A model generated the notes under the pieces. The model was not told the DNA's origin. It searched no databases and saw only the letters and a program-made list of their open reading frames with translations. From Orlajensenia sp037404875 (GTDB lineage Bacteria; Actinomycetota; Actinomycetes; Actinomycetales; Microbacteriaceae), in assembly GCF_037404875.1 (NCBI RefSeq), contig NZ_JBBELO010000011.1:62001-126000 (forward strand): a stretch of DNA of 64,000 nt, read 5' to 3'. The number at the start of each line of letters is the position of its first letter. Position 1 is the first letter of the stretch. Position numbers and translations under genes: made by a program. Shown one piece after another: positions 18,525 to 26,923 of the stretch.

Positions 18525-18530
18525 AATCTA
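18525..18530 (-). promoter_or_regulatory. Leaderless-type -10 box for the 50-aa protein
   Basis: On the minus strand TAGATT is followed after 7 nt by ATG 18517. There is no clear -35. Confidence 0.45.
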
Positions 18531-18600
18531 CGGATTGCGATTACCTGCCTCCAGTGGCAGAGTGGACATTGTTCGACACTTTCCTGCCAAAGGAGCGCGC

Positions 18601-19557
18601 ATGCTGAAGAAGATCGTCTGCCTCACCATTCCGGGCATGGCTCCGTTCGAGTTCGGCGTGATCTGCGAGGTCTTCGGCATCGATCGCAGCGCGCAGGGCG
18701 GGCCGACGTTCGACTTCCACATCGTGGCGGCGGAGCCGGGACCGATTCCGATGAAGCTCGGCTTCGACATCGTCGTCAAAGACGACCTCAGTGCCGCCGC
18801 CGACGCCGACCTCATCGCCGTTCCGGCGTTCGACGACCTGCACGAGGTCGATGACCGCCTGCTGGAGGTCATCCGCGATGCGGAGGAGCGCGGCGCCTGG
18901 GTGCTGAGCGTCTGCAGTGGCGCCTTCATGCTCGCCGCGGCCGGCATCCTCGACGACCGGCGGGCCACCACGCACTGGATGTACACCGACAAGCTCGCCC
19001 GTCTCTACCCGCGCACCGAGGTCGACCCCGACGTGCTCTTCGTCGAGGACGACCACGTGGTGACGGGTGCCGGAACGGCGGCCGGGATCGACGCGGCGCT
19101 GCACATCGTGCGCAAGGAGCTCGGCGCATCCGCCGCCAACATCATCGCCCGGCGCATGGTGGTTCCGCCCCAGCGCGACGGCGGGCAGTCGCAGTTCATC
19201 CAGAACCCGGTGGCGGAGTGCACCAGCGACTCCTTCGCCCTCGTGACGGAGTGGATGCTCGAGAACCTCGACCGCGACCTCTCGGTCGACATGCTCGCGC
19301 GCAAGGCGCTCATGTCGTCGCGCACCTTCGCCCGCCGCTTCCGCGCCGAGCTCGGCACCACGCCGACCGCGTGGCTCAACCGGCAGCGGCTGCTGCGAGC
19401 CCAGCAGCTGCTCGAGGAGAGCGACCTGACGCTGGACGCGATCGCGGCCGACTGCGGATTCGGCGGAGCGGCCGTGATGCGCCACCACTTCTTGAAGGTG
19501 CTGCAGACGACGCCGACCGCGTACCGACGTACCTTCGGAGCGCGCCAGCTCGCCTGA
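18601..19557 (+). CDS. GlxA-type transcriptional regulator (DJ-1/PfpI plus AraC domains)
   Basis: This is a 318-residue protein. Residues 1-180 form a DJ-1/PfpI-like domain with a nucleophile-elbow Cys (SVCSGAFMLAAAGILD) and the THWMYTD block typical of GlxA regulators. Residues 210-318 form an AraC/XylS DNA-binding domain with two helix-turn-helix units (MSSRTFARRFRAELGTTPTAWL and DAIAADCGFGGAAVMRHHF). ATG 18601 has an excellent AAAGGAG site. The target is unknown; such regulators often control catabolic operons. A palindromic repeat begins 29 bp after the stop. Confidence 0.92.
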   Translation: MLKKIVCLTIPGMAPFEFGVICEVFGIDRSAQGGPTFDFHIVAAEPGPIPMKLGFDIVVKDDLSAAADADLIAVPAFDDLHEVDDRLLEVIRDAEERGAWVLSVCSGAFMLAAAGILDDRRATTHWMYTDKLARLYPRTEVDPDVLFVEDDHVVTGAGTAAGIDAALHIVRKELGASAANIIARRMVVPPQRDGGQSQFIQNPVAECTSDSFALVTEWMLENLDRDLSVDMLARKALMSSRTFARRFRAELGTTPTAWLNRQRLLRAQQLLEESDLTLDAIAADCGFGGAAVMRHHFLKVLQTTPTAYRRTFGARQLA

Positions 19558-19585
19558 CGCGTCGGTCAGACCCCCTCCCACCTGA

Positions 19586-19687
19586 CCGAAAAGCGAGGAC
19601 ATTCCGAAAAGCGAGGCGATGTTGCGCGACACGCGGGGCGGATGCGGCGCGAACCGGAGTGGCGTCGCAGATCGCCTCGCTTTTGGG
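19586..19687. repeat. Palindromic element, copy A (GAAAAGCGAGG family)
   Basis: Left arms CCGAAAAGCGAGG at 19586-19598 and again at 19604-19616 (continuing CGAT to 19620), then 5 nt, the core GCGACACGC (19626-19634), a variable centre, and an inverted arm ATCGCCTCGCTTTTGG at 19671-19686. Copies B and C have the same order and spacing. It ends 5 bp before the DUF559 stop codon. Confidence 0.85.
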
Positions 19688-19692
19688 CGGCA

Positions 19693-20637
19693 TCAAAGCG
19701 GAGAGCGACGTCGCGACGCACCCGAGAGAACCCCGTCTCGAGACAAGGCGGCCTCCATCGCCGTGAGGCAGTACTCCGGCTCGTACAAGATCTGCGAGTA
19801 GCCGAATCGCAAGACGCGACCACCCCAGATCGTCGCCACCAGATCTCGGTCGCGATCCACGTGGAAGCTCGATTCCGAGTCATGCCACACCGCCCCATCT
19901 GCTTCGACGAAGGTGCTGGGCCCGATCCGTCCGTCGAGACGCCCGACGCCGGGCAGCGTGACCTGAGGTTCGAACGGTATGCCGTTGTCCCGGCACAGAA
20001 GGCGCAGCAGCGTCTCGCCGCCGGCCTCCGCCCGCCCGTCGACATCGGACCTCCATCGAGCGACTCGCTTCGGCGCCCGGTCGAAGAGGGTGTCGAGGTC
20101 GGCCACGGAGACGCCGTCATGACCCCGCATGCTGCGATTCAGCGCGGAGTCGATGCAGGCGACCGCGACCTCGCGCGTGCTCGTCGCGAGGAGGTGACCC
20201 AGCGCATCCATGAGTGAAACCCGCCAGGTGTCCCCGCCCATCGGAGTGGCTCGGCTCCAGAAGACGCGCCATCGCTCGGCATCCGGATGGGCGAGACGGC
20301 GCCGCGAGTCGGCCGGCCGGCGCAGTTCGTTCGCGTTTCCCCGCACGAGAACCTCTTCCTGCCGCTTCGGCCGAACCCAGATCCCATACGAGGCAAGCGC
20401 CGACTCACCCGTGAGACGGCCACCGATGCGCACCGCCTCGATCGCGACGGGCGACGCGTCCGGGAGCGAGTACCAACCTTGACGGACGCGGAAGATGGTG
20501 CGATCGCTCAGGGCCTGCTCGATCTCGAAGTCGCTCACACCGAGCGAACGCAGTCGTCGCCGCGAGAGGAATAGGCCGTTCTCCCTCAGGAACTCTGCGA
20601 CGTCCGTCCCGGTGCGAAGAAGTGACTGCTGCACCAC
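19693..20637 (-). CDS. DUF559 (Vsr-like) nuclease-domain protein with AbiEi-like N-terminus
   Basis: This is 314 residues from GTG 20637, which has AGGA 5 nt upstream. The N-terminal half resembles the winged-helix antitoxin region of AbiEi-type proteins (LRSLGVSDFEIEQALSD...IFRVRQGWYSLP). The C-terminal DUF559 domain carries a PD-(D/E)xK-like set: LDGRI near residue 235, FVEADG near 245-247, WHDS, DRDRDLVATIWGG and VLRFGYSQI. A DNA endonuclease is predicted but no activity is established for the family. Two copies of a palindromic element bracket it, one 5 bp after the stop and one about 97 bp before the start. A longer frame begins inside the upstream repeat but is unlikely to be the true start. 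Confidence 0.75.
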   Translation of the reverse strand: MVQQSLLRTGTDVAEFLRENGLFLSRRRLRSLGVSDFEIEQALSDRTIFRVRQGWYSLPDASPVAIEAVRIGGRLTGESALASYGIWVRPKRQEEVLVRGNANELRRPADSRRRLAHPDAERWRVFWSRATPMGGDTWRVSLMDALGHLLATSTREVAVACIDSALNRSMRGHDGVSVADLDTLFDRAPKRVARWRSDVDGRAEAGGETLLRLLCRDNGIPFEPQVTLPGVGRLDGRIGPSTFVEADGAVWHDSESSFHVDRDRDLVATIWGGRVLRFGYSQILYEPEYCLTAMEAALSRDGVLSGASRRRSPL

Positions 20638-20733
20638 CGCATCCTCGCCCCACTGGCGGCACGCGGCGACGGCCGATCGAGCGCGGTGCGCTCCGGCGGT
20701 CAGCCCTGCGGCCTGTGCAGGAGTCGCGTCGAA

Positions 20734-20836
20734 CCAGAAAGCGAGGCGATCGCCCGCGACACGCCGCATCCGTCGCCCGAAACGCCGCCTGCCGCTCGGA
20801 ATCGCCTCGCTTTTCGGAATGTCCTCGCTTTTGGGT
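20734..20836. repeat. Palindromic element, copy B (GAAAAGCGAGG family)
   Basis: Left arm at 20734-20750 (one changed base in the A run), 5 nt, the core GCGACACGC at 20756-20764, then inverted arms ATCGCCTCGCTTTTCGG at 20801-20817 and GTCCTCGCTTTTGGG at 20821-20835. Only one left arm survives. It separates the DUF559 gene from manA. Confidence 0.85.
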
Positions 20837-20845
20837 AAGGCCTCG

Positions 20846-22075
20846 CTACGCGCCGACCGTCGCCACGAACACCGTGCCCGCTCCGCTCACGCGCAGCTCG
20901 CCCTCCTCGGGCGTCACGTAGTACGCGCCGCCACGCGCCAGCGGCACGGATGCCGTGGCACCCTCCAGCGTCACCTCGCCTGCCGTGCAGAGCGCGATCG
21001 CCGCGCCCGAGAGCGGAACGCTCGCGCCGGCATCCGTCGCCTGGATCTCGTAGAGCACGAAGTCGGGCACGTCGGGCCGGAACACGTGCACGCCGGGCTC
21101 GGGCTGTTCTGGCGCGAGCACGGGCTGCGTCACCGGGGTGAAGTCGAGCACCGCGAGCAGTTCGTCGACGTCGATGTGCTTGGGCGTCAGTCCACCCCGC
21201 AGCACGTTGTCGGATGCCGCCATGAGTTCGATGCCGACGCCCGAAAGGTACGCGTGGATGTTGCCGGCAGGCAGGTAGAGTGCCTCGCCCGCGCGCAGGG
21301 TGACCCGGTTCAGCAGGAGCGAGAGCACGATGCCCGGGTCTCCCGGATAGGCCCGCGCGAGCTCCCCCACCGTCGCGAACTCGCGGGCGAATCGGCTCTC
21401 GCTTCCGGCGAGCGCTGCAGCGCGCACGACCTGGGACACGAGCGCGTCGACCTCGCCGCTCTCGCGACCGGAGCGCAGAAGCCACTCCACCGCAGAGCGG
21501 AACGGATCCTCCCCCGACAGCCGCGCCCAGAACGGGTCGAAGACGGTGGGGTCGGGCTCCCCCGAGCGCCCGAGCACCGTGAGTTCCTTCACGATGTCGC
21601 GCGCCGACGCGATGGAGCGGAAGCCGCACAGCGCATCGAAGGTCGCGCTCACGGCCACGATGAGCTCCGGCTTGTGGAACGCGTCCTTGTAGTTGCGGTC
21701 GGGGGCCTCCAGCGGCACGCCGGCGGCGTTCTCGCGCTCGAAGCCTGCCCGCGCCTGCTCCGGTGACGGATGCGCCTGCAACGACAGCGGGCCGCCCGCC
21801 GCGAGCACCTTCAGCAGGAACGGGAGCCGCTCGCCGTAGGCGGCCACGGATGCCGAGCCCAGCGCCTTCTCGGGATCACGCTGCACCCAGGCCGCGACAT
21901 CCGTGGCGCCGTCGGCCTGCTCCGGATGCTCGATGCGGCTGGGAGAACCGGCATTGCCGCCGAGCCACAGTTCGGCCTCGGGCTTGCCGGATGCCTCGCG
22001 TCCGAGCAACTCGGCGATGCCGGTCGTGGAGCCCCAGGCGTAATCGCGGGGCGTGTTGCTGATCGCTACAAACAT
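20846..22075 (-). CDS. manA: Mannose-6-phosphate isomerase, class I
   Basis: This 409-residue zinc enzyme interconverts fructose-6-phosphate and mannose-6-phosphate, feeding ManB and GDP-mannose synthesis. Type I signatures are LSLQAHPSPEQA, the HKPELIVAV block, LPAGNIHAYLSG, and DNVLRGGLTPKHID. The C-terminal cupin half is complete. ATG 22075 was chosen for its AGGAC site and the family start FVAISNTPRDYAWGS. A TAGTTT element about 30 nt upstream may be the -10 box. It ends beside repeat copy B. Confidence 0.95.
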   Translation of the reverse strand: MFVAISNTPRDYAWGSTTGIAELLGREASGKPEAELWLGGNAGSPSRIEHPEQADGATDVAAWVQRDPEKALGSASVAAYGERLPFLLKVLAAGGPLSLQAHPSPEQARAGFERENAAGVPLEAPDRNYKDAFHKPELIVAVSATFDALCGFRSIASARDIVKELTVLGRSGEPDPTVFDPFWARLSGEDPFRSAVEWLLRSGRESGEVDALVSQVVRAAALAGSESRFAREFATVGELARAYPGDPGIVLSLLLNRVTLRAGEALYLPAGNIHAYLSGVGIELMAASDNVLRGGLTPKHIDVDELLAVLDFTPVTQPVLAPEQPEPGVHVFRPDVPDFVLYEIQATDAGASVPLSGAAIALCTAGEVTLEGATASVPLARGGAYYVTPEEGELRVSGAGTVFVATVGA

Positions 22076-22207
22076 GAACCGTCCTGTTCGGCGGGAGATT
22101 GCGTCCAAACTACCAACGGCTTGGGCGCCCCTCTCCCGAGGCGTAGCCTGACGGAGGTTTTCCGAGACCCTCGCGCGGCGGGGGTCGCCGTATGCAGTGG
22201 AGCAGAC

Positions 22208-23386
22208 ATGACCTTCGAGACCCTCGCGAGCGACTTCTACAACTTCTCTTCGTCATTGACGGATGAGGAGAAGGCTGCACTGGCGCAGCTGCGGAGTTAC
22301 CTCGAGACCGAGGTCCGGCCCATCATCAACGGTTACTGGGACCGCGGCGACTTCCCCGCGCAGGTCATCCCCAAGCTCGCCGAGCTCGGCATCCTCAGCT
22401 ACGCCTGGGACGAGGTGAAGCCGTTCGAGAACTCGGCCGTCTTCCGCGGATTCGTGGCCCTCGAGCTCTCGCGCGTCGACGCATCCATCAGCACCTTCGT
22501 CGGTGTGCAGAACGGACTGGCCACCGGGTCGATCTCGGTGTGCGGATCGCCCGAGCAGCGCGCCGAGTGGATCCCCAAGCTCGCGAGCGGCGAGGTCATC
22601 GGCGCCTTCGGCCTCACCGAGCCGCTGTCGGGTTCCGACAGCGCGCAGGGCCTGCGCACCGTCGCCCGACGCGACGGCGACAACTGGGTTCTGAACGGAT
22701 CCAAGCGCTGGATCGGCAACGCCACCTTCAGCGACATCACCATCATCTGGGCCAAGGATGCGGAGGACGGCCAGGTGAAGGGCTTCATCGTCCCGACCTC
22801 GACGCCCGGCTACCGGGCCACCAAGATCGAGGGCAAGACGAGCCTGCGCGCCGTGCAGAACGCCGACATCACGCTCGAGGACGTCGTCGTTCCCGAGAGC
22901 CTGCGCCTGCAGAACGCGAACTCCTTCAAGAATACCGCGCAGGTTCTGCGCCTCACGCGCGCCGAGGTCGCCTGGTCGGCCGTCGGCGTCGCGATCGGCG
23001 CCTACGAGGCTGCCGTCAAGTACACCCAGGAGCGGGTGCAGTTCGGCAAGCCGATCGCGCAGCACCAGCTCATCCAGGACCTGCTCGTGAAGAGCCTCGG
23101 CAACATCACCGCATCGCTGGCCCTGTGCGTGCGCGTGTCCGAGATGCTCGACCGCGGTGAGCAGCGCGACGAGCACTCCGCCCTCGCGAAGGCATATGCC
23201 ACGGCGCGCATGCGCGAGACGGTCGCATGGGCGCGCGAGGCGCTCGGCGGCAACGGCATCGTGCTCGAGTACGAGGTCGCCCGCTTCTTCGCGGATGCCG
23301 AGGCCATCTACTCCTACGAGGGCACCCAGGAGATGAACACGCTCATCGTGGGCCGCGCGATCACCGGTAAGGCCGCCTTCGTCTGA
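22208..23386 (+). CDS. Acyl-CoA dehydrogenase (glutaryl-CoA dehydrogenase-like)
   Basis: This 392-residue flavoprotein oxidises an acyl-CoA to the 2,3-enoyl-CoA. Signatures are GAFGLTEPLSGSDSAQGL (FAD/substrate loop), the NGSKRWIGNA block, RVQFGKPIAQHQLIQ, and the catalytic-Glu loop YSYEGTQEMN with GNGIVLEYEVAR before it. The pattern resembles the glutaryl-CoA dehydrogenase branch more than medium- or short-chain enzymes, but substrate cannot be fixed from sequence alone. The start ATG has GTGGAG upstream. It is monocistronic, between manA and the polymerase genes. Confidence 0.93.
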   Translation: MTFETLASDFYNFSSSLTDEEKAALAQLRSYLETEVRPIINGYWDRGDFPAQVIPKLAELGILSYAWDEVKPFENSAVFRGFVALELSRVDASISTFVGVQNGLATGSISVCGSPEQRAEWIPKLASGEVIGAFGLTEPLSGSDSAQGLRTVARRDGDNWVLNGSKRWIGNATFSDITIIWAKDAEDGQVKGFIVPTSTPGYRATKIEGKTSLRAVQNADITLEDVVVPESLRLQNANSFKNTAQVLRLTRAEVAWSAVGVAIGAYEAAVKYTQERVQFGKPIAQHQLIQDLLVKSLGNITASLALCVRVSEMLDRGEQRDEHSALAKAYATARMRETVAWAREALGGNGIVLEYEVARFFADAEAIYSYEGTQEMNTLIVGRAITGKAAFV

Positions 23387-23422
23387 TCGGCCGGCATGCA
23401 GGGCGGTCATCCTCCCGCCGGA

Positions 23423-23428
23423 TACTCT
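23423..23428 (+). promoter_or_regulatory. Leaderless-type -10 box for the first O-antigen-ligase-like gene
   Basis: TACTCT lies 7 nt before ATG 23436, with no ribosome-binding site between. Confidence 0.5.
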
Positions 23429-23435
23429 TGGACCC

Positions 23436-24743
23436 ATGAATCCACAGCGCAGCCGCCTGCTCGTGCGACTGCTCGCCTCGTGGAGCATGTTCTTCGGCTT
23501 CGCCGGACAGTTCCTGCGCAACCTCATCGGCTGGTGGGGATACGGCATCGTCGGCGCCATCACGATCGTCGCCGTTGTCATCGCCCTGCTCGTGCTGAAG
23601 CCACGGATGCGCGCGCGACGCGTGCCGAAGTCGCTCGTTGCCTTCCTGCTGTTCGCCGCTGCCTCGATCGCGTGGTCGTACTACCCCGGCGCATCCGCGG
23701 CCGCTGTGGGCATCCTGTTCGTGAGCACGCTCGGCGGCGTTTTCCTCGGCCTGTGCCTCACCTGGCGTGAACTGGTGCGCACCTTCGGTGTCGCGCTGCG
23801 CTGGATCCTCGGGCTCTCGCTGCTGTTCGAGTTCTGGGTCGCCGTCATCATCCGCCAGCCGGTACTGCCGAACTTCATGGACCTCGGCGATCCCCCCTAC
23901 CCGAAGGCGTTCTACTGGTCCCGGGGGCTCCTGCTGCACGGCGGGCCCATCGAGGGGATCGTCGGCAACCGCAACCTGCTCGCGTTCGTTGCGCTCATGG
24001 CGCTCATCGTGTTCGCCATCCAGGTCGTGTCCCGGGAGGGCCGCCGCCCCTTCTGGAGCATCTTCGGGCTGGCGATCGCGGCGCTCGTCTTCGTGCTCAC
24101 GCGTTCGACCACGGTCATCCTCGCCGCGATCGCCGTCGCGGTCGTGCTCGGCTTCGCGCTCTGGGCCCGAGCCGCTCATCCCGACCGCCGGCGCCCCGTC
24201 TACCTGAGCGCGGTCGGTCTCGTGGTCGTGCTCGGCGTGAGCTTCGCCGTGTTCTCCTCGCGCCTGCTCGCCCTGTTCGGCAAGAGCGAAGACCTCACCG
24301 GACGCACCGACATCTGGAACACGGTGATCGGACTCGCCCAGCAGCGGCCGGTCGTCGGGTGGGGGTGGATCAGCTACTGGGCGCCCTGGGTGGAGCCCTT
24401 CGCGCACCTCGCCGAGCGCAAGGGCGTCGTCTACCTGCAGGCGCACAACGCCTGGCTCGACGTGTGGATGCAGCTCGGCGTGATCGGGGTCGTGCTCTTC
24501 CTGGCTCTCGTGCTCTCCACGCTCTGGCGCTCCTGGTTCACGGCGATCGACCGGCCCCGGCACGGTCTGGCATCGACCGAGCCGTACACGGCGTCCGCGC
24601 TGCTGCCGCTGCTGCTGATGGCGGCGCTGCTCGCGCAGAGTCTCGCCGAGAGCCGCATCCTCATCGAGGGCGGCTGGATTACCCTTGTGACCCTCTGCCT
24701 GCTCACCAAGCGTTCCCAGTCCTCCGCCGAGCCGATGCCCTGA
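23436..24743 (+). CDS. O-antigen ligase/polymerase-like membrane protein (Wzy/WaaL type)
   Basis: This 435-residue protein has about eleven membrane helices and a long periplasmic-type loop in residues 285-345. The O-antigen-ligase pattern is visible: IEGIVGNRNLLAFVALMA, LTGRTDIWNTV, VVGWGWISYW and the AHNAWLDVWMQLGVIGVVLF block with its conserved His. In a Gram-positive it probably polymerises or transfers a lipid-linked glycan at the outer membrane face. Three bases separate its stop from the GTG of a paralogue. It opens the polysaccharide locus. Confidence 0.9.
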   Translation: MNPQRSRLLVRLLASWSMFFGFAGQFLRNLIGWWGYGIVGAITIVAVVIALLVLKPRMRARRVPKSLVAFLLFAAASIAWSYYPGASAAAVGILFVSTLGGVFLGLCLTWRELVRTFGVALRWILGLSLLFEFWVAVIIRQPVLPNFMDLGDPPYPKAFYWSRGLLLHGGPIEGIVGNRNLLAFVALMALIVFAIQVVSREGRRPFWSIFGLAIAALVFVLTRSTTVILAAIAVAVVLGFALWARAAHPDRRRPVYLSAVGLVVVLGVSFAVFSSRLLALFGKSEDLTGRTDIWNTVIGLAQQRPVVGWGWISYWAPWVEPFAHLAERKGVVYLQAHNAWLDVWMQLGVIGVVLFLALVLSTLWRSWFTAIDRPRHGLASTEPYTASALLPLLLMAALLAQSLAESRILIEGGWITLVTLCLLTKRSQSSAEPMP

Positions 24744-24746
24744 GCC

Positions 24747-26048
24747 GTGGCCGAGAAACCGCGTCCTCCTCTCATCCCGAGCGCCGCCCAGGCGTTCCTC
24801 GGTTCGGCCGGCCTCGCGTCCGCGATCACGACGGCCGTCTTCCTCACCGCGTTCTCGACGTTCGCCATCCGGAGCGTGATCGAGTGGCCGGGTCTCGTCG
24901 CCATCGTCGGCGGCCTCATGCTCGCCGCCGCCGCGTCCCTATGGTTCCGTCGCGAGCACATCGGCTGGCATGGCGCCATTCCCATCTCGGTCATCGTGTT
25001 CGTCGGATGGGCGATCGCGTCCGTGTTCTGGACGAACAACGTGCCGGTCTCGGGGGTGCGCATCCTCTACCTGCTCGGCTTCGGATTCCTCGGGTTCTAC
25101 GCGGCCACCGTCCGCGACACCATCCAGATCGTGCGGGCGGCCGGTGACGCCTTCCGGGTGCTGCTCGGCGCATCCCTCGTTCTCGAGGTGCTCTCGGGCC
25201 TGCTCATCGACATGCCCATCCGGTTCCTCGGCATCGAGGGCAACCTGGCACGCCTCGGCCCCCTGCAGGGCATCTTCGGCAGCCGCAACCAACTGGGCTT
25301 CATCTCGCTCATCGCGCTGATCAGCTTCGGCATCGAGTACCTGACGCGTTCGGTCCCGCGCCAGCTCGCCCGGTACTCCCTCGTCGTCGCCGCAGTGTGC
25401 CTGCTGATGTCGCGCTCCCCCGTCATCATCGGCGTGCTCACGGCGGTCGTGGTCGCCGCCCTGGCCCTGGCAGCGGTTCGGCGCGCGAAGCCGCACAACC
25501 GCTGGGCGCTGCAGCTGGGTCTGCTGGGTGTGCTCATCGTGGGCGGCGCCATCGCGTGGATCGCCCGCGCCCGCATCATCGACGTGCTGAACGCCGGCAG
25601 CGAGTTCGAGACCCGGCTCACCCTCTGGCGCGAGATGGCACGCTACCTTGCGACCAATCCCCTGCAGGGCTGGGGATGGGTGGGCGCGTGGCCGCGTACG
25701 CCCCCGTACGCCTGGCTGAATCTCGCCACGCACCGCCTCAACGGCACCGGCCTCGACGCGTTCATCGACGTGTTCTTCCAGCTCGGGCTCGTGGGCTTCA
25801 TCGCCTTCCTGGCACTGTTCGGCCTGGCCCTCGTGCGCTCCTGGCTGCTCGCGAGCGAGAAGCGCAGCATCATCTATGTCTGGCCGGCCCTCATCCTCGT
25901 CGCCCTTGCCTCCGTCTCGCTCGCGGAGTCGACCGTGCTCTTCGAGGGCGGCTGGATGCTGCTGGTCATCTGCGCGGTGAAGGCCTCACGCAACATGAGC
26001 TGGCGCGACGCCCTGAGGCGGCATCCCGATCCGGTGCCGGTGGAGTGA
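24747..26048 (+). CDS. Second O-antigen ligase/polymerase-like membrane protein
   Basis: This 433-residue paralogue of the preceding gene has a GTG start. It has about eleven membrane helices and the same sequence landmarks: LGPLQGIFGSRNQLGFISLIAL, FETRLTLWREMARYL, LQGWGWVGAW and the IDVFFQLGLVGFIAFL block. The loop His of the first paralogue (AHNAW) is replaced by a THRLNGTGLDAF context, so the two may act on different acceptors. It is cotranscribed with the first copy and convergent with the HAD gene. Confidence 0.88.
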   Translation: MAEKPRPPLIPSAAQAFLGSAGLASAITTAVFLTAFSTFAIRSVIEWPGLVAIVGGLMLAAAASLWFRREHIGWHGAIPISVIVFVGWAIASVFWTNNVPVSGVRILYLLGFGFLGFYAATVRDTIQIVRAAGDAFRVLLGASLVLEVLSGLLIDMPIRFLGIEGNLARLGPLQGIFGSRNQLGFISLIALISFGIEYLTRSVPRQLARYSLVVAAVCLLMSRSPVIIGVLTAVVVAALALAAVRRAKPHNRWALQLGLLGVLIVGGAIAWIARARIIDVLNAGSEFETRLTLWREMARYLATNPLQGWGWVGAWPRTPPYAWLNLATHRLNGTGLDAFIDVFFQLGLVGFIAFLALFGLALVRSWLLASEKRSIIYVWPALILVALASVSLAESTVLFEGGWMLLVICAVKASRNMSWRDALRRHPDPVPVE

Positions 26049-26074
26049 TCAGACCGGTTGCACCAGGTCGACAC

Positions 26075-26845
26075 TCACGTCGACTGGACCGGCTCGGCGA
26101 GGAACGATTCGAGGAAGTCCGCCGTCTCTTCCCATCCCTCGACGGCGTGGCAGGGCACTCCGAGAACCTTGACGGGGTAATCGTTTCCGTCAGGATCCAG
26201 CCTGTCGCCGACGAAAAGCATGTCGTCAAGCGCGATGCCGGTGACCTCCGCCAGCTTGTTCATCCCGTACGCCTTGTCGATGCCGCGGCGGGTGATATCG
26301 ATCGATGTCGACCCGCCTCCACGTACCTCCAGTTCAGGGAGCTCCGCCTGCACAGCGTCTCGGAGCGCAACCTTCTTCTCGCCGGTGGGATCCCACGCGC
26401 GCTTGGCATCCACCGGTGCGGACTGACCGAGAGCGGAGAAGGTCACCTGTGAACCCCGGTCTTCGAGGATCGGACCCCAGGTTTCGCTCTCCCAGTATCC
26501 GAGCCGCTTCGCCTGGCGTTCGGTGACCTGGAGCGCGAGGTCGCGCTGCTGGGCAGTGAGGTTCTGGGCGTAGATCTGCGTCCACTCGCCGTCGACGAAT
26601 CGGAAGTACTGGGTGCCACAGGTCGGCATCAGGTGCAGACGGGAGAGCTGTTCCACCGGGAGTGGCGGCAGGTTGTCGACGACCTGCGTCATGAACTGCG
26701 CGATCTGTCCGCCGGAGATGACGCAGACGTCCACGACGTCCAAGAGCCGTCCAAGCAGGTCGGCGATCCGGTTCGGAATAGCGGTCTTCGACGGCGCGAG
26801 CGTGTCGTCGAGGTCGAATGCGATGAGGGTAGGGGTCGACGGCAT
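26075..26845 (-). CDS. HAD-IIB hydrolase, eukaryotic-type phosphomannomutase-like
   Basis: This 256-residue HAD-superfamily protein has the nucleophile motif FDLDDTL (D11, D13), ISGGQ as motif II, a C2 cap, and DMLFVGDRLDPDGND as motif IV. The cap region (QVTFSALGQSAPVDAKRAW...GGGSTSIDITRRGIDKAYG) looks like eukaryotic phosphomannomutase (PMM2/Sec53) rather than a generic Cof phosphatase. It may therefore be a mannose-phosphate mutase or a sugar phosphatase serving the locus. GGAG lies 5 nt before the ATG. It is last in the run wzm-wzt-HAD on the minus strand. Confidence 0.82.
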   Translation of the reverse strand: MPSTPTLIAFDLDDTLAPSKTAIPNRIADLLGRLLDVVDVCVISGGQIAQFMTQVVDNLPPLPVEQLSRLHLMPTCGTQYFRFVDGEWTQIYAQNLTAQQRDLALQVTERQAKRLGYWESETWGPILEDRGSQVTFSALGQSAPVDAKRAWDPTGEKKVALRDAVQAELPELEVRGGGSTSIDITRRGIDKAYGMNKLAEVTGIALDDMLFVGDRLDPDGNDYPVKVLGVPCHAVEGWEETADFLESFLAEPVQST

Positions 26846-26877
26846 GATTGCTCCTTACATTCGCGTCGAATTAATCG

Positions 26878-26895
26878 ATCAGCGAGTTCGCTGAT
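26878..26895 (-). terminator. Hairpin between wzt and the HAD gene
   Basis: ATCAGCGA-GT-TCGCTGAT is a perfect 8-bp stem with a 2-nt loop, located 29 bp after the wzt stop. It lacks a clear U-run, so it could attenuate rather than fully terminate. Confidence 0.35.
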
Positions 26896-26923
26896 GCTTC
26901 GGTTGCTGTACCGAGACGTCCGA

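Noticed and set aside
20638..20769. Upstream extension of the DUF559 protein to a start inside repeat copy B
   Set aside because: The extra 44 residues translate the palindromic repeat; GTG 20637 has a proper ribosome-binding site and a sensible N-terminus.
26050..26095. Imperfect hairpin across the HAD stop codon as a bidirectional terminator
   Set aside because: The stem has a bulge and no T-run; kept out of the feature list as too weak.
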